Shown here: one piece after another, positions 1 to 11,319 of the stretch | Layout of the letters: every line of letters starts with the position of its first letter | Position numbering within the stretch: position 1 is the first letter of the stretch | Assembly: GCA_026122225.1 (NCBI GenBank) | Contig: JANEZZ010000794.1 | Location: 62,001 to 126,000, forward strand | Length of the DNA: 64,000 nt | Direction: 5' to 3' | DNA from: Heloderma charlesbogerti | Lineage: Eukaryota; Chordata; Lepidosauria; Squamata; Helodermatidae | The notes under the pieces: model-generated | What the model saw: the letters and a program-made list of their open reading frames with translations, nothing else | What the model was told of the DNA's origin: nothing | Database searches by the model: none | Position numbers and translations under genes: made by a program

Positions 1-3000
1 CCAGGCGAGGCCGCTGTGGCAAGTGAACAAGAACACACCACGCTCCAGATGTAACCCATGTGTGGCAGAACAACCAGAACGAGGGACAGGGGGCTGCAGG
101 CTTCAGAGCGGGGGCTCTAGCTATGAGCGTCTTCGCTCTGGCAGGCGGCTCCCGTGGACGACTCCAGCCACTGCAGGTGCAGCCCCGCCCAGGCACCTCC
201 CGCCCAGGAGCGTGGCTCACCTCATATCTATTGGGTGCAATGAAGTTCAGAGTCTCATCTGGGTCATAGAGGATGGAGAAGGCCAACTCCAGTGCCTCCT
301 GGGTGGTGGGTGATATGGGGAGAGAAGATACAAGGCAAAAAAAGCTAGTTAGCAGAAGGACCCGAGCCCAGCCCAGCCGCTGTCCAACGGGAGGCCGTGA
401 CCAGGACCCCACACCCCCCTTCCTTGGCTGATACCTTGTTCTGCTTAAGTGCTCCCTTCTCTTTCATGTGGGGACAGTCTTTCCCAGTGACAATGGCCTT
501 GATGTCTGCGACAGGGACTAGAAAGCAAAAAGGGAGAGTCCCTCATGGGAGCAGAAGAGGTCCCCCACAAGCCAGGCAGGCTCTTCGTAGCTGGCAGGTG
601 GTCCTGCAGTCCCTCGAGCTGCCCTTGGCTTTCTGCACAGTGGAGCCTGAAGGCTGGCCGCTGTGGCACCCCCGCCCCTCCTGGGCCCGGCCTGGCTACA
701 TGCTCCTCGCCCCTCAACATAACACACGCACACACGCACACATACTCTTCTCCTGCAGTGACTCAAACGTCACTTCTCCCTGGGCGTTATCCTCCAAGTC
801 GCCATAGTGCAGCATCTTGCGGTTCAGGGCCAGGCGGCAGTACCAGAAGCGCTCTGCAACACACAGCACAGCCCCAGGTCACTCGCTGCTCCACAGAAAT
901 CCGTCCAGAGGGGCGACGGCACCCGCCCCCCCGCCACCTCCCTGCTTGGGGGTCGCCCTCCTTCCTGGCCAAGCAGGGCTCTGCTGCCTCCTGCCAGCAT
1001 CCACACAGGACGCTCACCTCCGTGCCGCCCGTCCCAGCGGCCGCCGGCCCTCACATGTGCCGAGTGGCCAATCCCCAACCGGCCACACAGGCGGCCCTCC
1101 AGAGCTGCAGCAGATGCCCCCCGCTCACCTTGCCTCCTCCGATTCCCAATCTTGCGGAAGCTGCTCCCTTCGCAGAGACGGTTCAGACGCTGCTGCCTGA
1201 TGAGCTCCAGGATCTCTGGCTGGATCTTCTCCCGCAGCTCCCTGGGGAATGCCACACACAGCAGGCCAGTGAGTGCCGCCCCAGGAGGGCTCCCCCAGAG
1301 AGGGAGCCTTGCCCTTGGTGAGCTGCTGACCCCCAGCAGCCCTCTTCCCCACACAGGCACTCACACAATGGGCGGGGACTGGAAGTCATCCTGGCTCATC
1401 CGTTCAGACTGGCGCAAGCGCAGGACCTCCGAGTAGCTCAGGCTGCGCAGTTTGCTCTTAAACTGGTCTAGGGAGTTGGGCTTAGAGGGCAGTGCCCGGG
1501 TGATCTGCTCCCGTACCACCTGCATCACCTGGCAGGAAAGAAAGGAAAGCATCCCTGATTGAGCGGCAGCAATGGCAAGAGCAGGATCACAGAATCATGG
1601 AATAGTAGGGTTGGAAGGGGCCTACAAGGCCAGCGAGTCCAACCCCCTGCTCAATGCAGGAATCCAAGTCAGAGCATCCCTGACAGATGGCTGTCCAGCC
1701 TTGTCTTGAAGGCCTCCAGTGTGGGAGAGCCCACCGCCTCCCCAGGTAATTGGTTCCATTGTCGTATTGCTCTAACAGTCAGGGCTTTTTTTCCTGACGT
1801 TCAGCCGGAGTCTGGCTTCCTGTAACATGAGCCCATTATTCCGTGTCCTGCACTCTGGCACGATCGAGAAGAGATCCTGGCCTTCTCTGGGACAACCTTT
1901 CAAGTACTTGAAGAGTGCTATCATATCTCCCCTCGGTCTTCTCTTCTCAAGGCTAAACATGCCCAGTTCTTTCAGTCTCTCCTCATAGGGCTTTGTTTCC
2001 AGTCCCCTGATCATCTTTGTTGCCCTCCTCTGAACCCTCTCCAGTTTGCCTGCATCCTCCTTAAAGTGCGGTGCCCAGAACTGGACACAGTACTCCAGGT
2101 GAGGCCTCACCAGTGCTGAGGACCAGAAGCAGCGTCCCAGCTGGAGAGCAGCAGCAGCAGCAGGCGGCCCCCCACTTGGGCTTGCAGCCCTCCTTGCGAC
2201 ACCTGGAACACAGAACTGGAGCGCCTACCTTGTTGAAATCCTCAGCTGTTGCTCGCATCTCCTTCCAGGTCTTGTTGAGCAACTGGATGCAGATGGCAAA
2301 GAGCTCCTCGAACGCACGGTCGTGAGTGAAGAACATGGGGTGGTAGTCATTCCGGCCCTCGTTGGCTTTTCAGAGAGATGGAGGAACAGGGTTGTCAGAG
2401 CAGCAGAGGACTGCAAAACTCCTCAAGCTGTTCTTCAGGTGAGTGATGTGGTACAAGTAGCAGCAGCAACACTAGTAGGTTCAACTGCACAGGAGTGTCA
2501 CAAACACGGTTCTATTTGGGGCTCCATGTATGTGCTGGGATTCAGCTTCTTGAAAATCACAGTTTTCATCTTTTAAAAAACGAGATTCTGGCTCTTTGAA
2601 TCAAAATGCCAAAGACATGCAAGGCATTGTGTGGGCAATGCCTGTGCCACCTTGGAGGCTCGAGAGGAGGATGAGAGGGACTTCAAATACAGCTTGGCTC
2701 CAGCACCCTCCAGAACTCGCAGCTGCTCCCTGTGGCAAGGAAATCCAGCATAAAAATGATACAAAACTGCAAAACCACACTGGGCACAGAATCCAGCTTT
2801 TCTGGGTGAAGAGTCCAGATGGTCTGGATTCATATTTTTATGGACAGACAGACAGAACCTGGGAGTACACAGAGCCCTGGTTAGATTTAATTTCAGAAAG
2901 GGGCTCAGGAAGCTGAATGTGATGGTCAGGACAGTCAAATCTCTCTGGCAACTTTTAAAAAATTATTCTAATCCTTAAAATGCATAAGCACAAATTGGAA

Positions 3001-6000
3001 AAGGCAAAAATAAGACCCCAGAGATGGTCACATGATTAGAAATCAAAGTCTGGATGCTGTAAGAAGCACTCTCTTTTTAAAAGAGGAAATCTTGCCCACC
3101 TGAGGAAAAATTGTTAAAAGACACAAACCCTTGCAAGAGATATTGACATTGACAATAAAGCAATGAAAGAATTGAAGGAGCAAATTACTAAATATATAAT
3201 AAAGTAGTTCTTTAAAGAACAACAGAAGAAGAAAACCGCTAGAGAAACAGTTGGATTGTTGGATGACAGGAGAACAATATTTTGGTGTCAAAGCAGATAT
3301 TTGAAAACTGACAAGCTAAAAACTTGCTAAAGACACTGGGGCCAGAGGGCGTTACGTGAGAGTTCACTACAGAACTCAAAGGCAAAGCTACTAATCTTGG
3401 ACTAAAAAACATCCTCCTTCTCACAAGAGAAACACTCAGGGGAGGGGGGAAAGGGGAAGGACCCTCCACTGTGAGACATATCCCATCTCTGGGCCAAAGT
3501 CACCGATCATCACACCCTATCTGTTTCTACAGTTCCTGAGGTGCCTTGCAGATGCTAGACGAGATGAATCTTGGTTGGACCAAGCAACGCAGTGTGCTGA
3601 CAGCAGAGGTGGACCGCTGGTGGCCCTCCTGATTCCTGCGCATTGGCTATGCTGGCCAGGGCTGACAGGAGCTGTAGGCCAGAACGTTGGGAGGGCCACG
3701 CATTAAGCCTGGGACGGGCAGAGAGAGCATCGAACACCCCTTGAAGGTAGCAGGATGTTTGGAAGCCCAGAAACAGACTTAGCCCAGAGCCTAGTACAGC
3801 CTTCCCCAACCTGGGGCTCTCCAGATCCACTGGACTGGAACTCCCATCATTCCTAGCCAACACCATGGGAGTTGCAGTCCAATCCATCTGGCTGAGAAGA
3901 ACCAGAGTGAAGCCCTGCTGAACGGGGATCTGCCAGGAGCAGCACTGCCTCCGGCACCAGCACTACAGGCCTCGCTCAGGGTGGTGCCAGCCCAGCCCAG
4001 CTCCTCAACTCCCACTTCACTTACGAAGCTCTCCAACCTGCAGGATCTCGCACAGCATCTTGGTGAGCTCAATGGCGCTGCGTCCAAAGGGACACTCATG
4101 CTTGTCCTCCCGGCTGCTGTTCTCCAGAACGATCTGTGGCCAGGAAGAGCAGCGTGAGGGTGGGGGGCAGAGAGAGGGAGGAAGGCTGGACCTCGAGGGG
4201 GAAGCACCCTCACCTCTTACCCGCACATAGGTATCCTGATGGCATTTGGCGAGGTACAGCATGTTGTCCAAGGCCAGCATCCCGGGTGGGGTCTGGGTGA
4301 AGTCCAGCGCAGGGTTGAGGTGGTTCTGTGCAAGAGAGAAGCCACCCAGATCAGAGGCAGGGCATCCCTTGCCCAGCCTCCAATGGGCTGCCCCTCTGGT
4401 GCCCAGAGCTGGCCCCTAGAGCAAGAGCCACAGGGCTGGCCGGGCTGCCTCACTTGCGGAAGCACAGACAAGAGGCTGCCTACCGTGAAGCCCAGCATCC
4501 TGTAGTCCTTGGTGTACATGGCTTTGCGCTTCTCTGTCCCACCTCCAGGGATGCTGTTGCTCTCGGACTCTGCATCAAAAGCAATTCTTCGCAACTCAAA
4601 AATGATGTCCCTTTGTGCCTGACCAGGGGAAGAAGACAGAGACTGAGTGCTGGGGGGGGGGAGATGGGATAGCTCAGTGGCAGAGCCCCCCTTTGCATGC
4701 GGGAGGTGCCCAGTTCAATCCCTGGCAGCATCTCCACGTAGGGCTAGGAAAGACCCTTGACTGAAACCCTGGAGGGAGAGCCATGGCTGCCAGCCAGCGT
4801 CAACAGGATTGGGCCAGATGGACCAAGCGGGGTCTGACTCAGCCAAAGGCAACCTCTTAGGTTCCTGTGCGTGTACATACACAGGAGGCAGGCAGCTACC
4901 CTGCACCCAGGGCACAGCGGGCCAGCGCTTCCAGTCACCTGGTCACCAGGGTCCATCTTGGTCATCATTCGTTCTTCCAGGAGGTTAAAAGTCAAGACCT
5001 GAAGCACATAGAGCTGATGGGCCATCTCTGTTTTGATGGGCCGGTTGCCTCGGATGACATGCTGCAGGAGCAGGGTGGGGAAAATGAGAAGAGAGGAGAA
5101 GCCCCACAGCCCCATCACCGCCCTGCAACGCAACCCACATCTTGCACTGATGAAGGGCCTGGCTTGGCGAGAGAGCGGGCAAAGGGAGGATCACAATACT
5201 GAGCCACCTTATGGGGTTGTTGTAAGGCTTTCTGAGGTAATGCATGTGAAGCGCTTCAAAGGCTATTGATGGCCACTAGTCCTGTTGACACTGTGCTCTC
5301 TCCAGCATCAGAGGCAGTTGGCCAAGGCACACCAGTGGCCGGGGAGCACAAGCGGGAGGGTGCTGCTGCGCTCACGCCCTGCTGGTGGGTTTCCTTTGGG
5401 CAGCTGATCGGCCACTGTGAGAACAGAATGCTGGACTAGATGGACCCTTGGTCAGATCCAGCGTGTCTCTCCTTGCGTTCTTAAACCTGAACCACGCTAC
5501 ATAAGCACTCAGTATTAACAGCATTCTGACCCATCCCCGTGTGGTGCCCACCGTCAAGATGATGGAGCGCAGGTGCTTCTGGGCAAATGCATTCGCCATC
5601 TCCTGTGATGAATTTACAGAGGAAATATGAGAACAGGAGACAGCCAAACAGACAAATCTCCCATCTTGCCCCATCTGTGGTGGGGTAACGCAGCCCTGCC
5701 CAGCCAGCCTGCTCCAAGCACAGCCCGCTCTGCCCTCTGCCACACACAACCTTCCCATGACCCAGTGAAGGAGCACATCCAGCTGTGGCAGGAGGAAAGC
5801 AGGCCGGTTCTTGCTGCTGCTGGGTGGCCCCACAAACACCTCCAGTTCAGCACAGCACAGCCCCTGTTTCAAGGCCGACGGATGCTAACCTGAACCCTGA
5901 CCCACCGAGGATCCGAGGCCCTCCTCGCTCCCGGGGCAGGAGCACTGTGCTGCTCCTACACAGCCTGGGCCCACAGAGCACACGTCCTGCGGCCCCTGCA

Positions 6001-9000
6001 GGCATGATGTGGCAAGCACTGATCAAAGCAGGAGGAGAGGAAGAAGCAGCACGTCCCTCAACAGCCCCTGAGGAGCAGCGGGCTGGGCCCCAGTGCTTTC
6101 AAGCCGGAAAGCACCCTTGCGAAAATTGCCGATAAATGATTTCTCTACTGCTTTTGAGCTTCAAAAGGCGCTCCGGGGCAGCTTGCAAGAACAACGCATC
6201 AAGACAATTAAAAAGAACAGCCAAAGCCAACGTTCTTCCACCTTCCCTGGCACAGGAATCTACTTACAGTGCAGGGCAGGTCTAGCGGGTTAAGAAGCTT
6301 GTCCTGCTGACAGAAAGCAGAAAGGCACAAACAGAGCAGATGGGGGAGCCAGCCCAGAGCCCCTTGGGGGGGCGGGGGCACACTTTCCCAGGAAACCGGC
6401 GAAGGCAGGCGAGCGCCATGCAGCACGATGGGACCCCCCCACTGGCCAGTTGCCACCTCGGACACAGTTGCTCCAGCCGGAAGGCAGGTCTTGCCAGGGG
6501 CCCGCCCCAGCTACAGCGGAGGCTTGCCCACCACACCTGCTGCTGCCGGGCTGCCACCCGCTTGCCACCAGCTCGACGGAGGGAATGGGGGGCTGGTTAC
6601 CCACCTGCCTCTTGTCCTCCGGCGCCTTCAGGAAGAGGGCATTGATCAAGGCAATGGCATAGGTCTGGATCTCCTGGTTCGAGCTGCAGGAGCACCAAGA
6701 GAGAGACGATGGCTGCTCCCCAGCGGCCGGGATGGCGCAGAGGCCAAGCTCGCAGCGGTGCAGGGACCGGCTGAGGCCTGCGAGGGGGACCTGGAGGCTT
6801 GCGATACTCACACCTGCAGGTGGGAGATGAGCTGCCCCACTGTGATCTCTTCCGCAATCTTCTGGTAAAGGCTCTGGCTGTTTAGCACCATGCTCTCTAG
6901 GATGGCCAGGGAGCGCTGCAGGATGGAGACATCCGCGGTCGGCTGGCTCACATACCCTGCAATCTTCAGGTGGAGGAATCACAGAATCATAGAATAGTAG
7001 GGTTGGAAGGGGCCTACAAGGCCATCAAGTCCAACCCCCTGCTCCGTGCAGGAATCCAAGTCAGAGCATCCCTGACAGATGGTGGTACAGCCGCGTCTTG
7101 AATGCCTCCAGTATGGGCAGAGCCGGAAGCAGACAGCACCACTTCCCTGCTCCCTGCCACGACCCAGACATGCCTTCCACTCTTGGCCAACTGTACCTGT
7201 TTGATGAAGGTGATGGACACCATATCCCAGGAGACAATGCCGTGGTCCATGAGCTCCAGAAAGGCTGTCAGGGTGAATGCCAGCATCTCGCTGTAGCTGC
7301 ACGGGGACACGTGGAGCAGCCTCTGGGAAGGGGAGCCTGGCACAGGGGCGCAGCGCAACACCTTCCTTCCCTGCTCTCTGCTGAGCCGAGCCAGGCCAGG
7401 CCTCCCAACACACAGCCTCTCTCCCCTGTCTCCAGCCCGGCTTCGCTGCCCTGGCAATGCAGAGCACCAGCTCCAGACTGAGGCTGTCCTGGCCACCCCA
7501 CATCAGCCCACAGGGAGTTCGCAAGGACAGCTCCCCCTGCACACACCGCCCAAGACCTGGGCCAGAGGCAGCACCCTGCATTTCCCTGCCACTTCATAGT
7601 TTCATGAGCCACCCGTGGGATTTGGACCAGCACGGCATGGCATCCCAAAAATCACTGCTTCCAGCGGTCTGAAGAAGCCAGAGAGAGGCTGGACAAAGCT
7701 TCTGGTGATAAGGAAACAAGGACCTGTCTGGTCCTTCCTGCTGGGCCCGATGGGTCCTCCAGCTCCAACTCCCCGCCATTCCTTCCTTGGCAGGAAGGCC
7801 CACATTCTCTGAAAGTACAAAAGACCTAAATCTAACCTGATCTGAAAACAGCAGGCCTTCAGGAGGCAGGGGCAGAGGTGCTTCTCTGGCTAAGGTGAAA
7901 CAGGGCCTGCAAAGCGCCAGAAGCAGCCGAGAGGCTCACGGAAACAAGCTGGAGCAATTCCAAGCATTTGTACTGTGCTTTACAGGCACCCCCTTGGGGC
8001 AAGACCTCCCCCTCAAGTTCCTCTGGTGATGTGGCATGCTTATTACCTAGTTTTATGTGTGGCCCACTCCATCCTAACAAAAGCTGTGCTGGATCCAACC
8101 ACAGGCTTCTCCAGCCCAGCATTCTGTCCCCACAGTGGCTGACCAGATGCCTCACTGGGATGCCCTCAAGCAGGACGTGCGAGCAAGAGCGCCTCCTGCT
8201 CCCCAGCAACGGGTGTTTGGAGACATACTACTGCCTCTGATCCCTCGTGACTAGAAGCCTTTGACAGATCTCTCTACGAACTGGTCTAATCCCCTTTTAC
8301 AGCCATCCGAGTTGGTGGCCTTGTGATAGTGCAGGGGTTCACACCCTTTCTACCCCCAGGGCCCTCTTGAGCCAGCTGAAAATGACAGAGGCCCACCAGG
8401 CACAAAATGGTAGTGCAGGGTCAGAGCCAGTCACAAAATGGTGGCAGATGGCAGCAGAGTTTTGCATAATCAGTTGGCAATTACTGATATCGTACTTTAT
8501 TGATACCTAATCCATCTTTGGAAATGGGTACATTCTTCACCACAGCTCTTCCCTTGTAGCAGGGAGTTCCATAGTTCAGCTTTTCTCAGGTGAGGTAGAG
8601 ACACTGGCTCTGAAGATATCATCACTCAATCTCCCCATCCCAGGCAGAATTTGCTGATTCAGAGGCTCTTCCTATTTTATATTATTTTCCTCCTGCCCTC
8701 CCCACACATGCCTCTCAAAGTCTTCTTACCCATTGCCTGTCATTTCTCCTCCCAATCTCCCTTCACACTAAGTTGTACTCTCTCCCCAGCTGCCAGTCTC
8801 ATTCATCCCACCCTCCTGCTGCTCATTTTACATTCACTTCCTCCTAGAACAGCTTCCCTCTTTTATCCCTGCCCTCTTTATTCCCAGTTTTTAAAAGTAT
8901 TATTATGGAAAATAGTGGTCTTGCTCTCCAGTTAGCTCCCACTGCCACACCTGCCTCTGTGCGGCCAGGGCACAGGGCGGTCAGGCGAAGAAGCCCTGGG

Positions 9001-11310
9001 CAGTCTGCAGCACGGAGACCCTCCTGGAAGCGGTCGAGAGCCACCAGTGCTTTCTGGCCCACCGTCTGAGAAAGGCTGTGATTGTGATGTCCATATTTAT
9101 TTATTTTATAACAAGAGTTCCCTGGGTGGTTTACAGGAAAAAATATCAAAACCATAGAATACAAAGATATAACACGGAAAAAAAAATCTAAACAGTATAA
9201 AATCAGCAATAGAAGATCGCATCTGTACTAGAATATTTAAGAATGAAAGCCCGGGAAAATAGAAAGGTCTTTCCCAAAAGCCAGTTTGAACAAAAAGGTC
9301 CTGTACTGTATCCGGATGACCCTGAGGCCTGAGTGAGGCTTCAGGGATTTGCTAACAATGCATGTAGGTAAAGGGAAGAATGTCAGCCCTGCAGAGTCCG
9401 GCTTCTAGAGGGTGTCCTCCTTTTCCTTTGCAGCCCATTTGCTTCTTTGGACATCCCAGGCAACAAACGAAGACAAAGCCCAGCCACCGGTGGTAGGCTT
9501 CCCCAGAAGGAGGAAGACAGCACCAGAACCGGGCTGCAGAGCGCCAACGGCTGCAGCCCGAGGACCAGGACAGGGGAAACAGGTCTCCTGAGCCCCAGCA
9601 GCTTCTGCCCAGATAGCAGCAGTGAGGCAGCCCTTGGAGCGCTGCTCCACTCCACAGCTCTCCTCTGCTCAGGGCCCATGGCCAGACCCAGCAAAAGGCA
9701 TGGGAGTGCCTGATGTGACTGGCCCTGATCCGTGCCCTGGATGGGAGACCCCTGGAAGCCCCGGGAAGGAATCACAGAATCATTGGGCTGGAAGGGGCCT
9801 ACAAGACCATCGAGTCCAACCCCCTGCTCCATGCAGGAAGCCTGATTCCCAAACGGTCTCACATCCAAGGACTAACTAGGGCTGACCCTGCTTAGCTCCG
9901 GAGATCAGATGAGATCAGGCGAATCCAGCCCTTTGGAGTGGGACACAAGTGCAAGAAATGCTAAACAACCAAAACAGAGGAGGAAGAGGCAGGCATGGCT
10001 GCTTGTCTGCGCCATGGGGCACTTACTGTGAGAGGAGTTTGGTGCCACTCTCCACCAGGCGGGTGAGCACTGTGATGCCATCCATGTTGATGAACTCAGT
10101 GGCAAAGGTCACATCTGCAGAGAGTTTGGCCAGCTCCTTCATGGCCTCCAGCCGGGCCTCCATGCTGTGCGACTGGATCCGATCCATCAGCTGGCGGGCA
10201 GCCCTAGACTGGGAGACAGGTCATCCGCCGGTCCCTTGCCAACCTGCCACGGCACTCGCCCCAGCTGGTCAGCTCCAGAAAGCCCGGGAAGATCAGCTCA
10301 TTCCACAGCCAGCAGGTGGAGAATGAAGCCACCAGCAAAGGAGGGGGCCACTTACGGCAAAGGAGAGAGAAAGTGGGAGGGGGCGCCCCAGACTTACCGG
10401 GGAAACAGCCAACTGCAGGATGGTCCCATTCTTGATGTCACCACGAGTCTTTAAGGCAGAAAGACAAAATGCCTGCTTCGCGTAACTGGGGGTGGACAGC
10501 AGAGACGGGCAGGGGTCCTGCTCTACTCTGGATTTTTAGCAGGGCTCCCATGCACTCCCCCAGGGCCCAAGCTGCCAGGCCATGGAGTCCTCTTGCTGCT
10601 TCCGGTGGGGGTGGAGACGGCGCACACCAACCTGCTCCGTTATGTACAGCTGGGGCCCGTCAGCATATCGCAGCGTGTAGCACTCTGGGTTGGGCAGCGA
10701 CCAGCTGGAGGGGAAAGCACAGAGAAAGTTCGCTGGAGCTTTCCCACCCCAGAATCGAGCTGGGGAGGGGGCTGGCGCCCGACACCCAAAAGCAAGAAGG
10801 GCAAAGGGAGGCCCCTGAGTGGGCCGTGGGAGGGAGGGAGGGAGGGAGGGAGGGAGTCTTCAGCTCCGCCAGGACCCTTTTTGGGGCCCAGGTATGATGG
10901 CTGCTGCGGCAGCAGGCAAGGAGGGCGGGAGGGAGGGCAGACAGGCCAGCCTGACCTCCGCAAGACCCTGGTCCAGCCAGCACTCACCCATCACACACTT
11001 CCTTGATGATGGACACCAGGGGGCGCTTCTGAGAGAGGGGCAAGAGAAAGAACCCTGAGCTAGGACCCTCCTCTGGATGGAGTCCCGTCTACCCCAGCCC
11101 TGCAGCCAGCGCCACAAAGCTCCTCCCAGAGCCCACCCTTGAAGGCCCACCAGCTCAGCTCCGCACCACAGCTCATCAGAAGCCCATGCTGCCACCGCCA
11201 CTGCCCACACTTAGCCAGCCTGGAGCCCTCACCTGATCTATCTCGAGCAGTTGTGCATTGGCCCCTGGCCACTCTACAGCCACCTTGACGATGTCTGATG
11301 GGGGCGGCAT
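1..11310 (-). CDS. ELMO2: ELMO2, engulfment and cell motility protein 2 (3' end beyond window)
   Basis: ELMO2 binds DOCK-family exchange factors and activates Rac in phagocytosis and cell migration in the cytoplasm. Coding exons in transcript order: 11310-11233 (ATG at 11310, [16 protein letters not shown]), 11028-10988, 10704-10632, 10448-10398, 10208-10027, 7296-7197, 6963-6812, 6683-6605, 5602-5552, 5061-4939, 4618-4484, 4325-4221, 4133-4025, 2365-2229, 1528-1365, 1241-1129, 853-746, 517-435, 298-221. Phases agree at every junction, giving 654 codons; the family is about 720 aa, so only the C-terminal tail with the DOCK-binding proline motif is missing. Armadillo-like N-terminus, the ELMO domain (about residues 310-480, with [12 protein letters not shown]) and most of the PH domain ([11 protein letters not shown]) are visible. 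Words such as [16 protein letters not shown] and [17 protein letters not shown] match ELMO2 rather than ELMO1 or ELMO3. No stop or frameshift was seen. It shares a CpG island with SNRPB. Confidence 0.95.
1588..2125 (-). mobile_element. CR1 LINE 3' fragment in an ELMO2 intron
   Basis: Read on the minus strand this codes the end of a CR1 reverse transcriptase ORF ([31 protein letters not shown]) and the 3' UTR, closing with the ATTCTATGATTCTGTG tail at 1588. It is 5'-truncated, as CR1 copies usually are, and is in the same orientation as ELMO2. Confidence 0.9.
2370..4020. other. ELMO2 intron, mostly unrecognised sequence
   Basis: Between about 2570 and 3480 the sequence is AT-rich with no family I recognise. 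At 3793-3895 there is half of a palindromic hAT-type short element (AACTCCCATCATTCCTAGCC followed by GGGAGTTGCAGTCCAA). Confidence 0.5.
4657..4870 (+). mobile_element. tRNA-Ala-derived SINE
   Basis: The head resembles tRNA-Ala: A box GGGATAGCTCAGTGG, anticodon-like TTTGCATGC and B box GTTCAATCC. A non-tRNA body follows (ACCCTTGACTGAAACCCTGG, GGGCCAGATGGACC). The insertion sits about 35 bases from the acceptor of ELMO2 exon 4618-4484. A reversed copy occurs at 15560-15745. Confidence 0.8.
6975..7120 (-). mobile_element. CR1 3' fragment beside an ELMO2 splice acceptor
   Basis: A short CR1 3' end in minus orientation with its tail at 6975. The tail lies about 12 bases from the acceptor of ELMO2 exon 6963-6812, so it is in the polypyrimidine or branch-site region of that intron. 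Confidence 0.88.
8055..8340 (+). repeat. Unclassified interspersed repeat family, copy 1
   Basis: The order CCCAGCATTCTGT, CACAGTGGCTGACCAGATGCC, CTCCTGCTCCCCAGCAAC and CTAATCCCCTTTTACAGCCAT recurs, diverged, at 13110, 32640 and 59880 and in part at 23640. This shared order defines a dispersed family in this genome. I cannot assign it to a class. Confidence 0.65.
8345..9680. other. ELMO2 intron, low-information sequence
   Basis: A pyrimidine-rich stretch at 8640-8900 may be an old L2-like relic. The remainder is AT-rich or unique with no gene signal. Confidence 0.4.
9683..9765 (+). repeat. 5S-rRNA-like repeat fragment
   Basis: CTGGATGGGAGACCCC and the following bases match the 3' half of 5S rRNA (TTGGATGGGAGACCGCC). 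It is too short and diverged to be a working 5S gene and is probably a piece of a 5S-derived SINE. Confidence 0.5.
9768..9838 (-). mobile_element. Short CR1 3' fragment
   Basis: About 70 bases of CR1 3' end (GGAAGGGGCCTACAAG in reverse orientation) lie between two 5S-like pieces. Confidence 0.75.
9839..9930 (-). repeat. 5S-rRNA-like repeat, minus strand
   Basis: The minus strand reads CTGATCTCATCTGATCTCC, GAGCTAAGCAGGGTC, TTAGTCCTTGGATG and GAGACCGTTTGGGAA, following 5S rRNA from the middle to the 3' part including the internal control region. Substitutions and the lack of a full 120-base gene with a T-run point to a 5S-derived SINE or pseudogene. Confidence 0.65.
10827..10858. repeat. GGGA simple repeat
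   Basis: GGGAGGGAGGGAGGGAGGGA-type tract in an ELMO2 intron, with potential to form G-quadruplexes. Confidence 0.8.
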
Positions 11311-11319
11311 CCTTCCAGA

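Noticed and set aside
4660..4735. A tRNA-Ala gene
   Set aside because: A and B boxes are visible, but the stem pairing is broken, the sequence runs into a SINE body, and a related reverse copy exists at 15560.
9839..9930. A functional 5S rRNA gene
   Set aside because: Only about 90 of 120 bases match, with substitutions and no T-run terminator; no cluster.
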